This document shows, piece after piece, positions 40,598 to 50,139 of a stretch of DNA of 64,000 bases. The DNA is from Parabacteroides sp. Marseille-P3160 (GTDB taxonomy: Bacteria; Bacteroidota; Bacteroidia; Bacteroidales; Tannerellaceae): assembly GCF_900162725.1 (NCBI RefSeq), contig NZ_LT799418.1, positions 516,699 through 580,698 of the forward strand, read 5' to 3'. Made by a program: the position numbers and the translations under genes. Under the pieces are notes generated by a model. The model was given only the letters and a program-made list of their open reading frames with translations. It was not told where the DNA came from and did no database searches. How positions within the stretch are numbered: position 1 is the first letter of the stretch; each line of letters starts with the position of its first letter.

Positions 40598-42944
40598 TTT
40601 TGATTCAAACATCAAAAAGACCGCTTACCAGATAGACAAATTCAAGTCGAATATTACAGGTATTGCAGCATCTGTCGGGAAGTTCACCGGAGGACTTGCG
40701 GCATTTGCCGGTATATCGATGACGCTGGGAGATGCCGTTCAGACGACTATTAAATTCGAAAAGACGCTATCCTCTTTAAAGGCGCTTACGCAGAGTAATG
40801 CGAAAGATATGGAATTCTTTAAAGACTCTGCTATCTCAATGTCAAAAACATCCACAAAGTCGGCAAACGAAATAGCCGAAGCCTTTCAGCTTATCGGAGG
40901 ATCTTCCGATGAACTGTTGAAAAATAAGAAGGCATTGGTAGATGTAACGAATCAGGCTATCATATTATCGGAAGCTGCCGGCATAGATGTTCCTTCCGCC
41001 GCACAAGCGTTAATAGGGTCTATAAATCAGATGGGGGTGAGTGCGGATAAGGCCGCCGAATTTGTTAATATACTTGCTGCGGGCGCTGGTAATGGAGCCG
41101 CCGAAATACCCTACTTGAATGATGCGATATTTAAAGCGGGAGGTACGGCGTCGGCAACTGGCGTACAGTTTAATGAGTTGGTTGCAGCGATCGAAACAAT
41201 GGCCCCTAAAATTACAGAGGCATCCACGGCCGGGCTTAATTTGAGAAATATATTTCTTACGCTCGAAAGATCAACCAATAAGAATCTAAGGCCTTCGGTC
41301 GTAGGATTCACAAAAGCACTTGACAACCTTGCGGCAAAACAACTGAATGTTACGAAGCTAACAGAGATGTTCGGTAAGGAAAATGTTACAGGTGCGCTCG
41401 CCTTGCTACAAAACATTAACATGTATCATGATATGATTGGGGCTGTTACAGGTACGAACATGGCACTTGAACAACAGGCTATCGTTAATGATAACGCTGA
41501 TGCATCATTAAAAAAACTGAGCAATACATGGGATGCTTTCGTCTTACATAAAAGCGGGAATAACAGTCTATTCAGGGGCGCGATAGATTCAGCTACGGAA
41601 TTTATATCAAAACTGGATGAAATAACAGATAGTAAGGCTTGGAATTTTATATCATCCGGACTGGGGCAGATTGCTCACTGGACCTTTAACTCATCTATCT
41701 TTGATATTAAAGATGCGGCATTAGATAAGTATGATGACCTACAAAGGTATTTGAAGGGTATAAATAAAGAATCTCAAAGACTTGAAAATTCACCATTGTT
41801 TAAGGGGTTCGATTATAATAATTTAGGGATGAGCTTGCCTTTTTCAACTCAACCATATGTCGCACCGGCGCCGGGCGTGAAAACAGAAAAAAAAGTTGTT
41901 GCCGGAGGCGGAGAAGGTGAAGGTGAAGAGAGGGCGGTTAAAAATTCATTGAAATGGTATGATCAGGAGATCGCTAAGCTTCAAAAGAAATTTGAGAACA
42001 CGGCGGACGCAGGATTGCGAGCGGGGTTCTTATCTGCAAAGACGGAGCTAAATGATAAAAAACTAACTCTCGAATTAGATCTATTACCTGTAGGATCTAC
42101 GGAAAGATTAGAAAAACAAATATCTATACAGCGGAATAAATTAAGCTTAGCGACGAGCGATCAAAGCCGGGCGCAAATATCGAAAACGATTAAGGATATG
42201 GAGACGGAACTAAAGATGTTTCGTGCAAGGCAGGAGGGGGTACCGCTTATTATAACTCCGCAATTAAACATGGTAAACCTTTGGGCTCAATATAAAGAAT
42301 TTATCGATAAACAGAAAAGCGGACGGGTTAAAGAAGATATTGATTCGGATAAACTGGGAGGATCGGATATAACGAAGTTTATCCCGAAAACTGAAATAAC
42401 AAAGAATAATGATTATGAGGAATCATTAAGCAATATCACGTCCGCAATGCAGACACTATCGAACGTGACGGATTCATCTGCCGTTAGTTGGCTCTCATGG
42501 GGGGCATCATTGGCGTCTTCGGTATCCGCTGCCATTCCGGCATTAAAGTCTTTGTTTGCAGCACAAGCGGCAGTTGCGGTAGCTGAATCAGCTAAATCGG
42601 CGGCAGCAGTTCCATTTGTTGGATGGATAAATGCGATAGCGGCCGTTGCGGCTTTATCTGCAGCTTTTCTTTCTATGCCGAAATTTGCTACCGGAGGAAT
42701 GCCGGACGCAATGAAAGGCGGGACGGTAGGCGGTGGGTATTACGTTGGAGACAAATTGGCGGTTCGTGTAAATAGCGGTGAGATGATTCTCAATAAGGGC
42801 CAGCAATCACGCTTATTTAATATTCTGAACGGGAGCGGAAGCGTATTACGCACTCCAAGCCGCCAGGAACTTGTTTCCCGTATTGAGGGTACGGATCTGG
42901 TATTGATGATTAAGAATGTCGAAAAAAAGAATGGGAGGATTTAA
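40560..42944 (+). CDS. Tail tape measure protein
   Basis: A 794-residue protein. The N-terminus has the PhageMin_Tail type pattern: IKFEKTLSSLKALTQSNAKDMEFFKDSAISMSKTSTKSANEIAEAFQLIGG, then INQMGVSADKAAEFVNILAAGA. The middle is coiled coil (450-560). A hydrophobic segment near 670-710 (FVGWINAIAAVAALSAAF) is followed by a glycine-rich end (FATGGMPDAMKGGTVGGGYYVGD), the usual tape measure C-terminus. Its length sets tail length. Confidence 0.92.
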   Translation: MDLVTRLILNSSNFDSNIKKTAYQIDKFKSNITGIAASVGKFTGGLAAFAGISMTLGDAVQTTIKFEKTLSSLKALTQSNAKDMEFFKDSAISMSKTSTKSANEIAEAFQLIGGSSDELLKNKKALVDVTNQAIILSEAAGIDVPSAAQALIGSINQMGVSADKAAEFVNILAAGAGNGAAEIPYLNDAIFKAGGTASATGVQFNELVAAIETMAPKITEASTAGLNLRNIFLTLERSTNKNLRPSVVGFTKALDNLAAKQLNVTKLTEMFGKENVTGALALLQNINMYHDMIGAVTGTNMALEQQAIVNDNADASLKKLSNTWDAFVLHKSGNNSLFRGAIDSATEFISKLDEITDSKAWNFISSGLGQIAHWTFNSSIFDIKDAALDKYDDLQRYLKGINKESQRLENSPLFKGFDYNNLGMSLPFSTQPYVAPAPGVKTEKKVVAGGGEGEGEERAVKNSLKWYDQEIAKLQKKFENTADAGLRAGFLSAKTELNDKKLTLELDLLPVGSTERLEKQISIQRNKLSLATSDQSRAQISKTIKDMETELKMFRARQEGVPLIITPQLNMVNLWAQYKEFIDKQKSGRVKEDIDSDKLGGSDITKFIPKTEITKNNDYEESLSNITSAMQTLSNVTDSSAVSWLSWGASLASSVSAAIPALKSLFAAQAAVAVAESAKSAAAVPFVGWINAIAAVAALSAAFLSMPKFATGGMPDAMKGGTVGGGYYVGDKLAVRVNSGEMILNKGQQSRLFNILNGSGSVLRTPSRQELVSRIEGTDLVLMIKNVEKKNGRI

Positions 42945-44989
42945 TGTACGGACTAATATACACAATTCCCTTTAAAGATTTGAACAATACTCAATACCTT
43001 ATTGAAGTATTACAAGATGGATACTCTGGGGGGTCAGAAGAATTAAAACCATCGAGATCACCTTTTAATGTGAAATATAAGGATGACGATTTTATCTATA
43101 CGCCTCTCCGGTTTTCGGGATCGACTATTTCAATTAAGGGGAATGATAGTTTAAATAGCCTTTTTTCAACAAAGCAAGGCGTGAAGGTTAATTTGAAAAA
43201 AGAGGGCGTTATCGTCTGGACTGGATTTGTCACGCCGGAGGTATATTCACAGGAATATAAGGTATATTTCATCTTTCAGATCGAATGTGTTTGCGCCCTA
43301 TCGACACTTGAATATATCAAATTCGTAAAAGAGGCCGAAGTCGTTACCCTATTCGACCTTATAAAAAAAGCGGTGCTGCTTTCAAAAGGCGATTATTCAG
43401 GTATGTATATCCCGGCGACATATTCGGCAACATCCAATATTCTGAAAGAGCTTTCCGTTTCATCCTGGAATTTTATCGATGAGGACGGTGAAAGCATGAC
43501 CTATAAAGAGATACTTGAAGAGATATGCAAGTTCTTTTGTTGGACAATGACAGAGAAAGACGGGTATATCTATTTTATCGATCCGGACTATATCAAAAAG
43601 GGACTTACGGAATACTTCTTTTATGATCCTTCTTTTTCAGAGAGCATCGTCACTCTTTCGACAGAAAAGCAGAATATACAAGTATTAGGTTCCGCCGGAT
43701 CTGACCACACATTAGACATCATACCAGGCTTCAACAAAGTAAATGTCGTTTGCTCCGACTATGAAGTAGACGAAGAGAGCTTATACCCATCGATAGATGA
43801 AAATATTAACTTGGAGAATCTACTTGGAGAGATAAAAGAGGAAAATGGAAAATTCTATCAAAAGAAATATGGGCAAAATTCAGACTTTGAATTATTTCAA
43901 TATCAAAAAACAGGCTCTACATTTATAAGGGCTAATATAAACTATCAGACTAAGAGGGCCGGATCCTTCTTTGTGAAAGCAACTGAGTGGGAAAAAGACA
44001 ACCGGCCAAATTCTCTTAACTGGGAAACATGGGTCCAGGTGAAATTATACGATGGCACAGATACATCCATACTGCTTGATAGTTTCGCCGATAGTTCTTT
44101 TCCCATTCTTAAGACTACCATTCCGGCAAAAACATTACTATTTAACAATGAGCAAGTATTGTTTTTGAGTATGTCTCTTTGCTTTTCAGACAGGGAAGAT
44201 GGATTCAGGATACAAAAAAATAAAGGAGACGTGGTAAATGACGATTCAGGAACGGAAAACTTTGATAAATGGTTTTATATCCCCATTCAGCTCCGTTGCG
44301 GTAATTATTATTACAATGGGGCGACATGGAATGCTACTCCGACAACTTACAAGTTATATACAGATATTACCCGTAAAACAAGGTTTACCTACGATTGGCT
44401 GAATACGAAGAACGATAATGATTTTATTCTCGATTTGGGCGATGAGTCTGGGCACATAATATATTTCAATAATCAAGCTATAATGGGAGATTTAGAGTTG
44501 ACGTTATATTGCCCTAAAAATCTGCAATCAGTATACGAGCACAGGTATATTTTAATTAAAGACATAAGTCTAAGAAGCGTAAAGATATCGACAGAAAAAA
44601 ACAAAAAAACAAAAAACGATACTTTGTATACGAATATCGTAAATGAAGAGTATATAAACGACCTTGACGACATTGAATTAAAACTAACATCATCGAATGG
44701 TTCCGGACTGTCATATTCGAAAGTAATAAAAGGTATGACAAATTCGGTGGATAAGTTATATAACCGGATCACTGATTCGGAATTGAAGCCGGAGGAGTTA
44801 ATAATCGTTCGGGTAGTTAATCAGTACTACAATTCAAAAGTAAAGCTGACAACTACAAGAAAGCAGGGGATCATTCCATACCAGCTTGTAACGGATCAGT
44901 TTCAACCCGGTAAAGAGTTCCTGATGATCGGCGAAGAAATAGATTATATGTATGAAAGTTCAAAAGTTAGTTTAATAGAGTTGGTATAA
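42944..44989 (+). CDS. Tail tip / distal tail protein
   Basis: A 681-residue virion protein after the tape measure, hence at the tail tip. The first about 120 residues (MYGLIYTIPFKDLNNTQYLIEVLQDGYSG ... VIVWTGFVTPEVYSQE) resemble the distal tail / hub domain found in Bacteroidota phages. The middle has a Tal-like part (MTYKEILEEICKFFCWTMTEKDGYIYFIDPDY). The rest is long beta-rich sequence. The assignment rests on position and these blocks. Confidence 0.7.
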   Translation: MYGLIYTIPFKDLNNTQYLIEVLQDGYSGGSEELKPSRSPFNVKYKDDDFIYTPLRFSGSTISIKGNDSLNSLFSTKQGVKVNLKKEGVIVWTGFVTPEVYSQEYKVYFIFQIECVCALSTLEYIKFVKEAEVVTLFDLIKKAVLLSKGDYSGMYIPATYSATSNILKELSVSSWNFIDEDGESMTYKEILEEICKFFCWTMTEKDGYIYFIDPDYIKKGLTEYFFYDPSFSESIVTLSTEKQNIQVLGSAGSDHTLDIIPGFNKVNVVCSDYEVDEESLYPSIDENINLENLLGEIKEENGKFYQKKYGQNSDFELFQYQKTGSTFIRANINYQTKRAGSFFVKATEWEKDNRPNSLNWETWVQVKLYDGTDTSILLDSFADSSFPILKTTIPAKTLLFNNEQVLFLSMSLCFSDREDGFRIQKNKGDVVNDDSGTENFDKWFYIPIQLRCGNYYYNGATWNATPTTYKLYTDITRKTRFTYDWLNTKNDNDFILDLGDESGHIIYFNNQAIMGDLELTLYCPKNLQSVYEHRYILIKDISLRSVKISTEKNKKTKNDTLYTNIVNEEYINDLDDIELKLTSSNGSGLSYSKVIKGMTNSVDKLYNRITDSELKPEELIIVRVVNQYYNSKVKLTTTRKQGIIPYQLVTDQFQPGKEFLMIGEEIDYMYESSKVSLIELV

Positions 44990-47900
44990 TGGACATTCTA
45001 AAGAAGAAAATATCACCCACGCCCCGCTCACGCTATCGGAAAGAAAGCGGTACGACAATCGTAACCGGAACAGGATCGATTTCATCCACCGGAACAGGAT
45101 CAGGCGGAGGATCTATCGATGCGTCTCTTTCGATCAATCAGGGAGAGGGTATTTTAATTGAAAAGAATGTAACTCCATCAAAGTCTACTTATATAATTTC
45201 ACACGGAAATACTTCTGATATAGAAAATGTTGCCCCCGCCGGCACGAAAGTAATTAATAGTTTAGCGTTTGATCAGTTCGGACACGTGACAGATATCGGA
45301 AGTATCGATATGGGTGAAGCCTTTGACGAACGATACCTGCGTAAGGATATCGATGATGAAGCATTTGGCATCATATCTTTCGACAAATCAATTAAAAGTA
45401 CTGGGTTTGAGATTGGCGTAAATGGATGGCAGATCAACGAACAGGGACGCGGTTGGATGAAAGATTTACACGTCCGGGACTCTATTTATTCGGACGAAGG
45501 GGCAAATAGTTTTGCGCATGAAAACGGTTTTAAAATCTGGGCCGATGGCGGCGCCTGGATGAAGGATCTCTTCGTGAAGAAAGATGTAATGGTTCAGGGT
45601 GATCTCTCTTCGCCGTTTTTTGTCAGCGGATTCCCGGCCGGAATCGGTTGGGCGCTAACCTGGCGTGATGTGGTCAATGCAGCCGGAGTAGCAGCTAAGA
45701 AGGCTCATCTTGAAATTGATGACCTGACCGTACGTGGAATTCTACGTGTGTATGAAATGATCATATCGCAGTTGCTTGGTGAAAACGGTACGCACCTGAC
45801 TACCGATATGATGAAAATCAAATCGGTAGACAAGGAAAATAAGATCATCTATCTTGATACTGAAGAGGGGACGTTGTATAATCCGTTTTGGACGGATGAC
45901 ATCCTGATGGTACAACGGTTTAACGGCATGCCGACTACTGAAAACGGGTACTACGTTACACGGCAGTATGAACTGGCGGTAGAAGAAACCCATATAGGCG
46001 ATACGGATAGCGAGGGAAACCGCGTTGATTGGATCAAATACAAGAATTTTTCCGGTAACGAAGATGGCATAATAGAGCGCGATACGCTTGTGCGGGTAGA
46101 TAACCTTACAAATCCCGACCGGAAAGGCGTCATCAAACAAACCTCAGTAGAAATAGGCAGTCCTTTCATGGATATTATATACGGGATGAAAACGGATCCG
46201 GAGAATGCAACCCGGACACGTGTCGGAAAGCTGGAGGGATTGATTACGTCTTACTGGGGGAGATTGCAAGATTACGGTATCATGTCCGACAATGTTTACC
46301 TGAAAGGGAAGTTCATGCTGCAGACGGGTGAAGACGTTGCCACACGCTTCGAGATTGTCGAAGGAAAATTGAATAGTGAGATATCCGCTCTTCGGGCTGA
46401 GATTTCTGATACAGACAATTGTTTGACAAATGCTTCTTTCGCTTCCGATTTGGATAAATGGGACACATCGAACGATGTTTCTTTTTTTACTGTAAACAAT
46501 AAGTTCCTTTATTTCAATAATAATTTTTATTCCGATAAAAACCGGTTGGGAGTTATCGTAGCTGACGGCAGCCGGAGAGCGCTAAGGCTTAAGAGTAATT
46601 CAATTAAGCAACTTAATGCCAACTTGAAGAATAAGCCGGCGGGAAAGATAGAGTTGGAAGATGGAAGCCTGGTATGGCCATCGTTTTATATCTCATTCCG
46701 GTATAAAGTATTGAAATCAGGAACGCTAACGGTCGGTTTCTCCGGACAGGGTTTGTATCATACGGAGGAACTCGTGGAAAATACGACGTATGAGACCAAG
46801 GAATATTCCGGACGTTGGGATGGGACGGGAGACTTCTTCCTTTCTTTTACCGGTGACATACGAATTTATTCACTCGCAATGGCTTCCAATCCGCTGGAAG
46901 ACTTCAAAGCGGAGTTCCTAACCCGGATATCTCAAACTGAAAGGGAAATATTACTTCATGCAGAGATGATACAGGAAGTCGGAAATCGGATGACAACAAC
47001 GGAAGGAAATATCTCCGTGATGGCGGGTGATATAAATATCTGGGCAAGCCGGGTTACGGAGGTCGAGGGAAGGGTTACGGATACGGAATATTCGATTATT
47101 AACGTCATACCCGGACAGATCAGCGCAGTTAACACGCGTGTCGATAATGTCAATCAGACGATTGAGAATGCGGGATGGATCTCGGAAACAGATGCCGTTT
47201 ACATATTCGCACAAAAAGGAGAGATAACGGGGGACAAAATCGTAGGTTATATTAATGTTCAGCCTGCTTCGATTAAGATCGCAGCAAAGAATATAAACCT
47301 GACCGGAGCGGTGACATTCAGCGCATTCGATGCAAGTTTACAAAGCACGGTTAATGGTAAGGCAAACAGCTCTTCACTCGGTTACCTCGCATATTACGAC
47401 AAAGTCTATTCCGACATGCTTGGCAATGATGTTGTCAGTGAAATAAATAATAAAGCGAACAATTCTGCAGTGACAAGCATTAATACGGCTCTCAATACTT
47501 TGCAGCAGAACTTAGGCGATATGGCTTATAGAGATTATGTTGGAAAGGCTATGCTCGATTCGACAATTATAATCGGAGGGTTCATAGCTACTACCCTCAT
47601 TAATGCAGATGCAATCGTTACAGGGGCTTTGGTCGCTAATCGGATACAAACTACAGATATAACCACCGGCCGGTTAACGGTTACACAAGGTGCAAAAATC
47701 GGGGCTTTCGAAATTAACTCTTACAACGGCCTGACATGGAAAGGTTACGACTATTTCGGCGGTACCGCCTTTTCCTTGGCACTCGGAACAAATCTATTAA
47801 ATATGAGTACTTCGGGTGTTTCGGCTATAATCGGCGCGGCAAGCAGTACGGCTGAACGCTCAATGTGCGTTGCCGGAGTTGTCAGCGCTTTCGGAGTAGG

Positions 47901-48195
47901 AATCTATGGTTCTTCGGACGGATACGGCTCCAATGTACCGGGACAATTTACCGCTTGGGCCGGATTTTTCAGTGGGAATATTCGAACTACCGGAACGGCA
48001 CAGATCGGAATAGTAGCCGCCCAACAGTATCGGGTCGTGACATCCTTTAATGCTGAAACGGGAGCCTATAGTTATTATGCAGGCATTGATGTTGATCCAG
48101 GGGACTACGATCTCGACGACATCCGGTTTAGGATACGGAAAGGAATTATTATTGGTGTAACGAACGATAGTGGAGGGGTCTTAAGAGGAGTTTAA
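44989..48195 (+). CDS. Large tail fibre / central tail tip protein
   Basis: A 1068-residue protein, the largest structural gene. The start has a glycine/serine/threonine-rich linker (TGTGSISSTGTGSGGGS). Then come repeated beta segments (WMKDLHVRDSIYSDEG, WMKDLFVKKDVMVQGD). The centre is helical (about 630-740) and contains TTEGNISVMAGDINIWASRVTEVEGRVTDTE. The C-terminal part resembles tail fibres (KIGAFEINSYNGLTWKG). Host attachment or tail tip trimerisation is likely. Confidence 0.72.
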   Translation: MDILKKKISPTPRSRYRKESGTTIVTGTGSISSTGTGSGGGSIDASLSINQGEGILIEKNVTPSKSTYIISHGNTSDIENVAPAGTKVINSLAFDQFGHVTDIGSIDMGEAFDERYLRKDIDDEAFGIISFDKSIKSTGFEIGVNGWQINEQGRGWMKDLHVRDSIYSDEGANSFAHENGFKIWADGGAWMKDLFVKKDVMVQGDLSSPFFVSGFPAGIGWALTWRDVVNAAGVAAKKAHLEIDDLTVRGILRVYEMIISQLLGENGTHLTTDMMKIKSVDKENKIIYLDTEEGTLYNPFWTDDILMVQRFNGMPTTENGYYVTRQYELAVEETHIGDTDSEGNRVDWIKYKNFSGNEDGIIERDTLVRVDNLTNPDRKGVIKQTSVEIGSPFMDIIYGMKTDPENATRTRVGKLEGLITSYWGRLQDYGIMSDNVYLKGKFMLQTGEDVATRFEIVEGKLNSEISALRAEISDTDNCLTNASFASDLDKWDTSNDVSFFTVNNKFLYFNNNFYSDKNRLGVIVADGSRRALRLKSNSIKQLNANLKNKPAGKIELEDGSLVWPSFYISFRYKVLKSGTLTVGFSGQGLYHTEELVENTTYETKEYSGRWDGTGDFFLSFTGDIRIYSLAMASNPLEDFKAEFLTRISQTEREILLHAEMIQEVGNRMTTTEGNISVMAGDINIWASRVTEVEGRVTDTEYSIINVIPGQISAVNTRVDNVNQTIENAGWISETDAVYIFAQKGEITGDKIVGYINVQPASIKIAAKNINLTGAVTFSAFDASLQSTVNGKANSSSLGYLAYYDKVYSDMLGNDVVSEINNKANNSAVTSINTALNTLQQNLGDMAYRDYVGKAMLDSTIIIGGFIATTLINADAIVTGALVANRIQTTDITTGRLTVTQGAKIGAFEINSYNGLTWKGYDYFGGTAFSLALGTNLLNMSTSGVSAIIGAASSTAERSMCVAGVVSAFGVGIYGSSDGYGSNVPGQFTAWAGFFSGNIRTTGTAQIGIVAAQQYRVVTSFNAETGAYSYYAGIDVDPGDYDLDDIRFRIRKGIIIGVTNDSGGVLRGV

Positions 48196-48213
48196 TTTTT
48201 AAAACAGAATAAT

Positions 48214-48513
48214 ATGAAAGTGAATTTTTCAAAAGTGGCAGTACAAATGACCGTCGAAGGGGAACCTCAGGTGGTCGACCTGCAAAAGGAAGCGGGGAAT
48301 ATAATCTATTCCCGCTCGGGAGATGTGGCAACGAGTGATTTTGGAAAGAAGATTTATTACAAAGGATCGGTCGAAGTACCCAAGGAACTGCTTTCCTCCT
48401 TGAGGGAACTGATACAACAGAGTAGCTGGATTTATCCGGTGAAAAAAGCATTGCTTGATTTGCTAACAGAAAACAAAAAAGAAAATGGAACTGACGAAAC
48501 TAACGCAGACTGA
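48214..48513 (+). CDS. Tail-region protein, function unknown
   Basis: A 99-residue protein (MKVNFSKVAVQMTVEGEPQV ... KVNF-type start, YPVKKALLDLLTENKKENG end). It follows the large tail gene and overlaps the next by 29 bp. Similar small proteins accompany tail fibre genes in Bacteroidota phages; the role is unknown. Confidence 0.55.
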   Translation: MKVNFSKVAVQMTVEGEPQVVDLQKEAGNIIYSRSGDVATSDFGKKIYYKGSVEVPKELLSSLRELIQQSSWIYPVKKALLDLLTENKKENGTDETNAD

Positions 48514-48766
48514 TTCATATCAGGCTCTCATTAATGAGGCGATAATGGTTACCCTCAATATCCGCAAGGATATGAAAAATGCACAAAAGTCCATTACCGG
48601 TAATATCACGAAAGCCAATGCCCGGACTCCAATCGGCTTTATTGGTACTACATCAGAGTTCAATCACAGCATTAGCATCTCGGTCGGATCGGAATTGACG
48701 GCCGAAGAGCGAGGGCTTATTTTCAGCAAGGGTTTTGAAATTCTGGAAACAGTTTTAAGCGAATAA
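48485..48766 (+). CDS. Tail-region protein, function unknown
   Basis: A 93-residue protein with KDMKNAQKSITGNITKANARTPIGFIGTTSEFNHSISISVGSELTAEERGL. It is soluble and overlaps the previous gene by 29 bp in another frame. The next gene starts 1 bp after its stop, so it belongs to the late tail operon. Family not recognised. Confidence 0.55.
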   Translation: MELTKLTQTDSYQALINEAIMVTLNIRKDMKNAQKSITGNITKANARTPIGFIGTTSEFNHSISISVGSELTAEERGLIFSKGFEILETVLSE

Positions 48767-48767
48767 G

Positions 48768-49430
48768 ATGATACAGGAAGAGTTACAACAATTAGCCGCC
48801 GAGGTGGCAACCATTCTTGCAGCGAACAGCCAGGGAGTCGGCGAGGTTGAAGAAGCAACCTCGCTGGCCAACCTTGTGTCTCTTCCTGCAATCAGAAAGG
48901 TCGGAACGATAGAATCGGTAGTTGTGGCGCCCTTGCTGCTGCTGAAGGGCGCAGATGGAAAACAGATTCAACTTCAGTCAACCGATACCTATTGGCAATG
49001 GAGGTTAGAAGGCGAAGCATGGCAAGATCTTATTTCTATTGAAGAATTAAAGGGCCTTTCGGCATATGAGTTATGGTTGCAAGAAGAAGGCAACGAAGAT
49101 AAGACTTACGAAGACTGGCTATCCTATCTCCGTCAACCTTCAGCAGACGCAAAAGCAGAATGGAACGACACTTATAAGCCTGACATTGATGATAAAGTTG
49201 CATTAATGGAAGAGCTAAATGCCCATCCGACGAAAGTAGGTCTGGATAATTACGTGTACGAATGGAGTTTAACTAAACATGCATATATAAAGACGGACAT
49301 CTACGTAAAGGGTGATTTAGGCGTAGATATAGTCGATTCGCTTGAGGAGGCAACGGCCCAGGTAGCTTTTTTGGAAACAGAAGAGAAGCCGGATAGTATT
49401 TTAAACAATTGGATAAATAACTGGTCATGA
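48768..49430 (+). CDS. Tail-tip or baseplate-type protein ending NWINNW
   Basis: A 220-residue protein. The N-terminal half is alanine-rich and helical; the middle has SAYELWLQEEGNEDKTYEDWLSYLRQP, a motif I associate with phage tail fibre adaptors (the GKSAYEIWL... type). It ends ILNNWINNWS. The next protein ends with the same NWINNW, encoded by an identical 18-bp stretch, which suggests a shared docking tail. It overlaps the next gene by 4 bp. Confidence 0.55.
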   Translation: MIQEELQQLAAEVATILAANSQGVGEVEEATSLANLVSLPAIRKVGTIESVVVAPLLLLKGADGKQIQLQSTDTYWQWRLEGEAWQDLISIEELKGLSAYELWLQEEGNEDKTYEDWLSYLRQPSADAKAEWNDTYKPDIDDKVALMEELNAHPTKVGLDNYVYEWSLTKHAYIKTDIYVKGDLGVDIVDSLEEATAQVAFLETEEKPDSILNNWINNWS

Positions 49431-50125
49431 AAAGAATCCGTAAAGGCAATAGCTTTAATATTCTCTATTCTGCCGTAACAAACGAGGGGGAGAAGATCGA
49501 TCTACGCCAGGTAGAAGAATTGACCGTTAAGCTTGCGTATTGGAACGGGACAGTCGATGTGGATTATTCGTTCGTCGAAGAAAGTATTCAGGTTAACGTA
49601 TCAGATAGTCTTGCTACAGGCGAACATCGTTTGTTTATAAGCTTTAAGTACGCCGGCTTCGATTTCGAGCGAGATCCAAAAGTGTTTAATATCGTTTCAC
49701 ACAGCGAAGATGAGCGCAATTCTTCCCAATGCAATGTAGAGATAATCTCTATTCCCGTCACCGACACGCTCGACGTCTCGAATCTGCATCTTATAAACCT
49801 GTCGGAAGAGGAGATATCTAAATTAAAAGAGCCGGCCACGCAGGCGGCCGAAGACGTAATGCGGCAAATGGGTGAAATATCTGCCGATTATATAGAATTG
49901 AAAGCTGACACAATAAGAGCCATTAATGATGCCGCCACCGCGACTCAAAACGCCAACGCCGCGGCACAGAACGCAAACGATGCCGCCGTTTTGGCAGAAG
50001 GAGCAGCCTCCGACGCAGAAGGCAAGGGAAACTATGCGAAACAGCAAGGAGATAATGCGAAGGAACAGGCAGAGCGAGCCGAAACGGCTGCCGATGCAAT
50101 AACTGGAAATTGGATAAATAACTGG
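49406..50125 (+). repeat. 18-bp direct repeat encoding NWINNW
   Basis: AATTGGATAAATAACTGG occurs at 49406-49423 and again at 50108-50125, each time at the very end of a coding region (span listed; only the two ends are repeat). Confidence 0.85.
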
Positions 50126-50128
50126 TAA
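49427..50128 (+). CDS. Tail fibre adaptor with alanine-rich coiled coil ending NWINNW
   Basis: A 233-residue protein. A beta domain (about 1-115) is followed by a long alanine/asparagine/glutamate coiled coil (155-225: AAQNANDAAVLAEGAASDAEG...), as in trimeric fibre shafts, and it ends TGNWINNW. It is the gene before the lectin-like adhesin and may carry or assemble it. Confidence 0.6.
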   Translation: MKRIRKGNSFNILYSAVTNEGEKIDLRQVEELTVKLAYWNGTVDVDYSFVEESIQVNVSDSLATGEHRLFISFKYAGFDFERDPKVFNIVSHSEDERNSSQCNVEIISIPVTDTLDVSNLHLINLSEEEISKLKEPATQAAEDVMRQMGEISADYIELKADTIRAINDAATATQNANAAAQNANDAAVLAEGAASDAEGKGNYAKQQGDNAKEQAERAETAADAITGNWINNW

Positions 50129-50139
50129 ACAAAAGAGAT

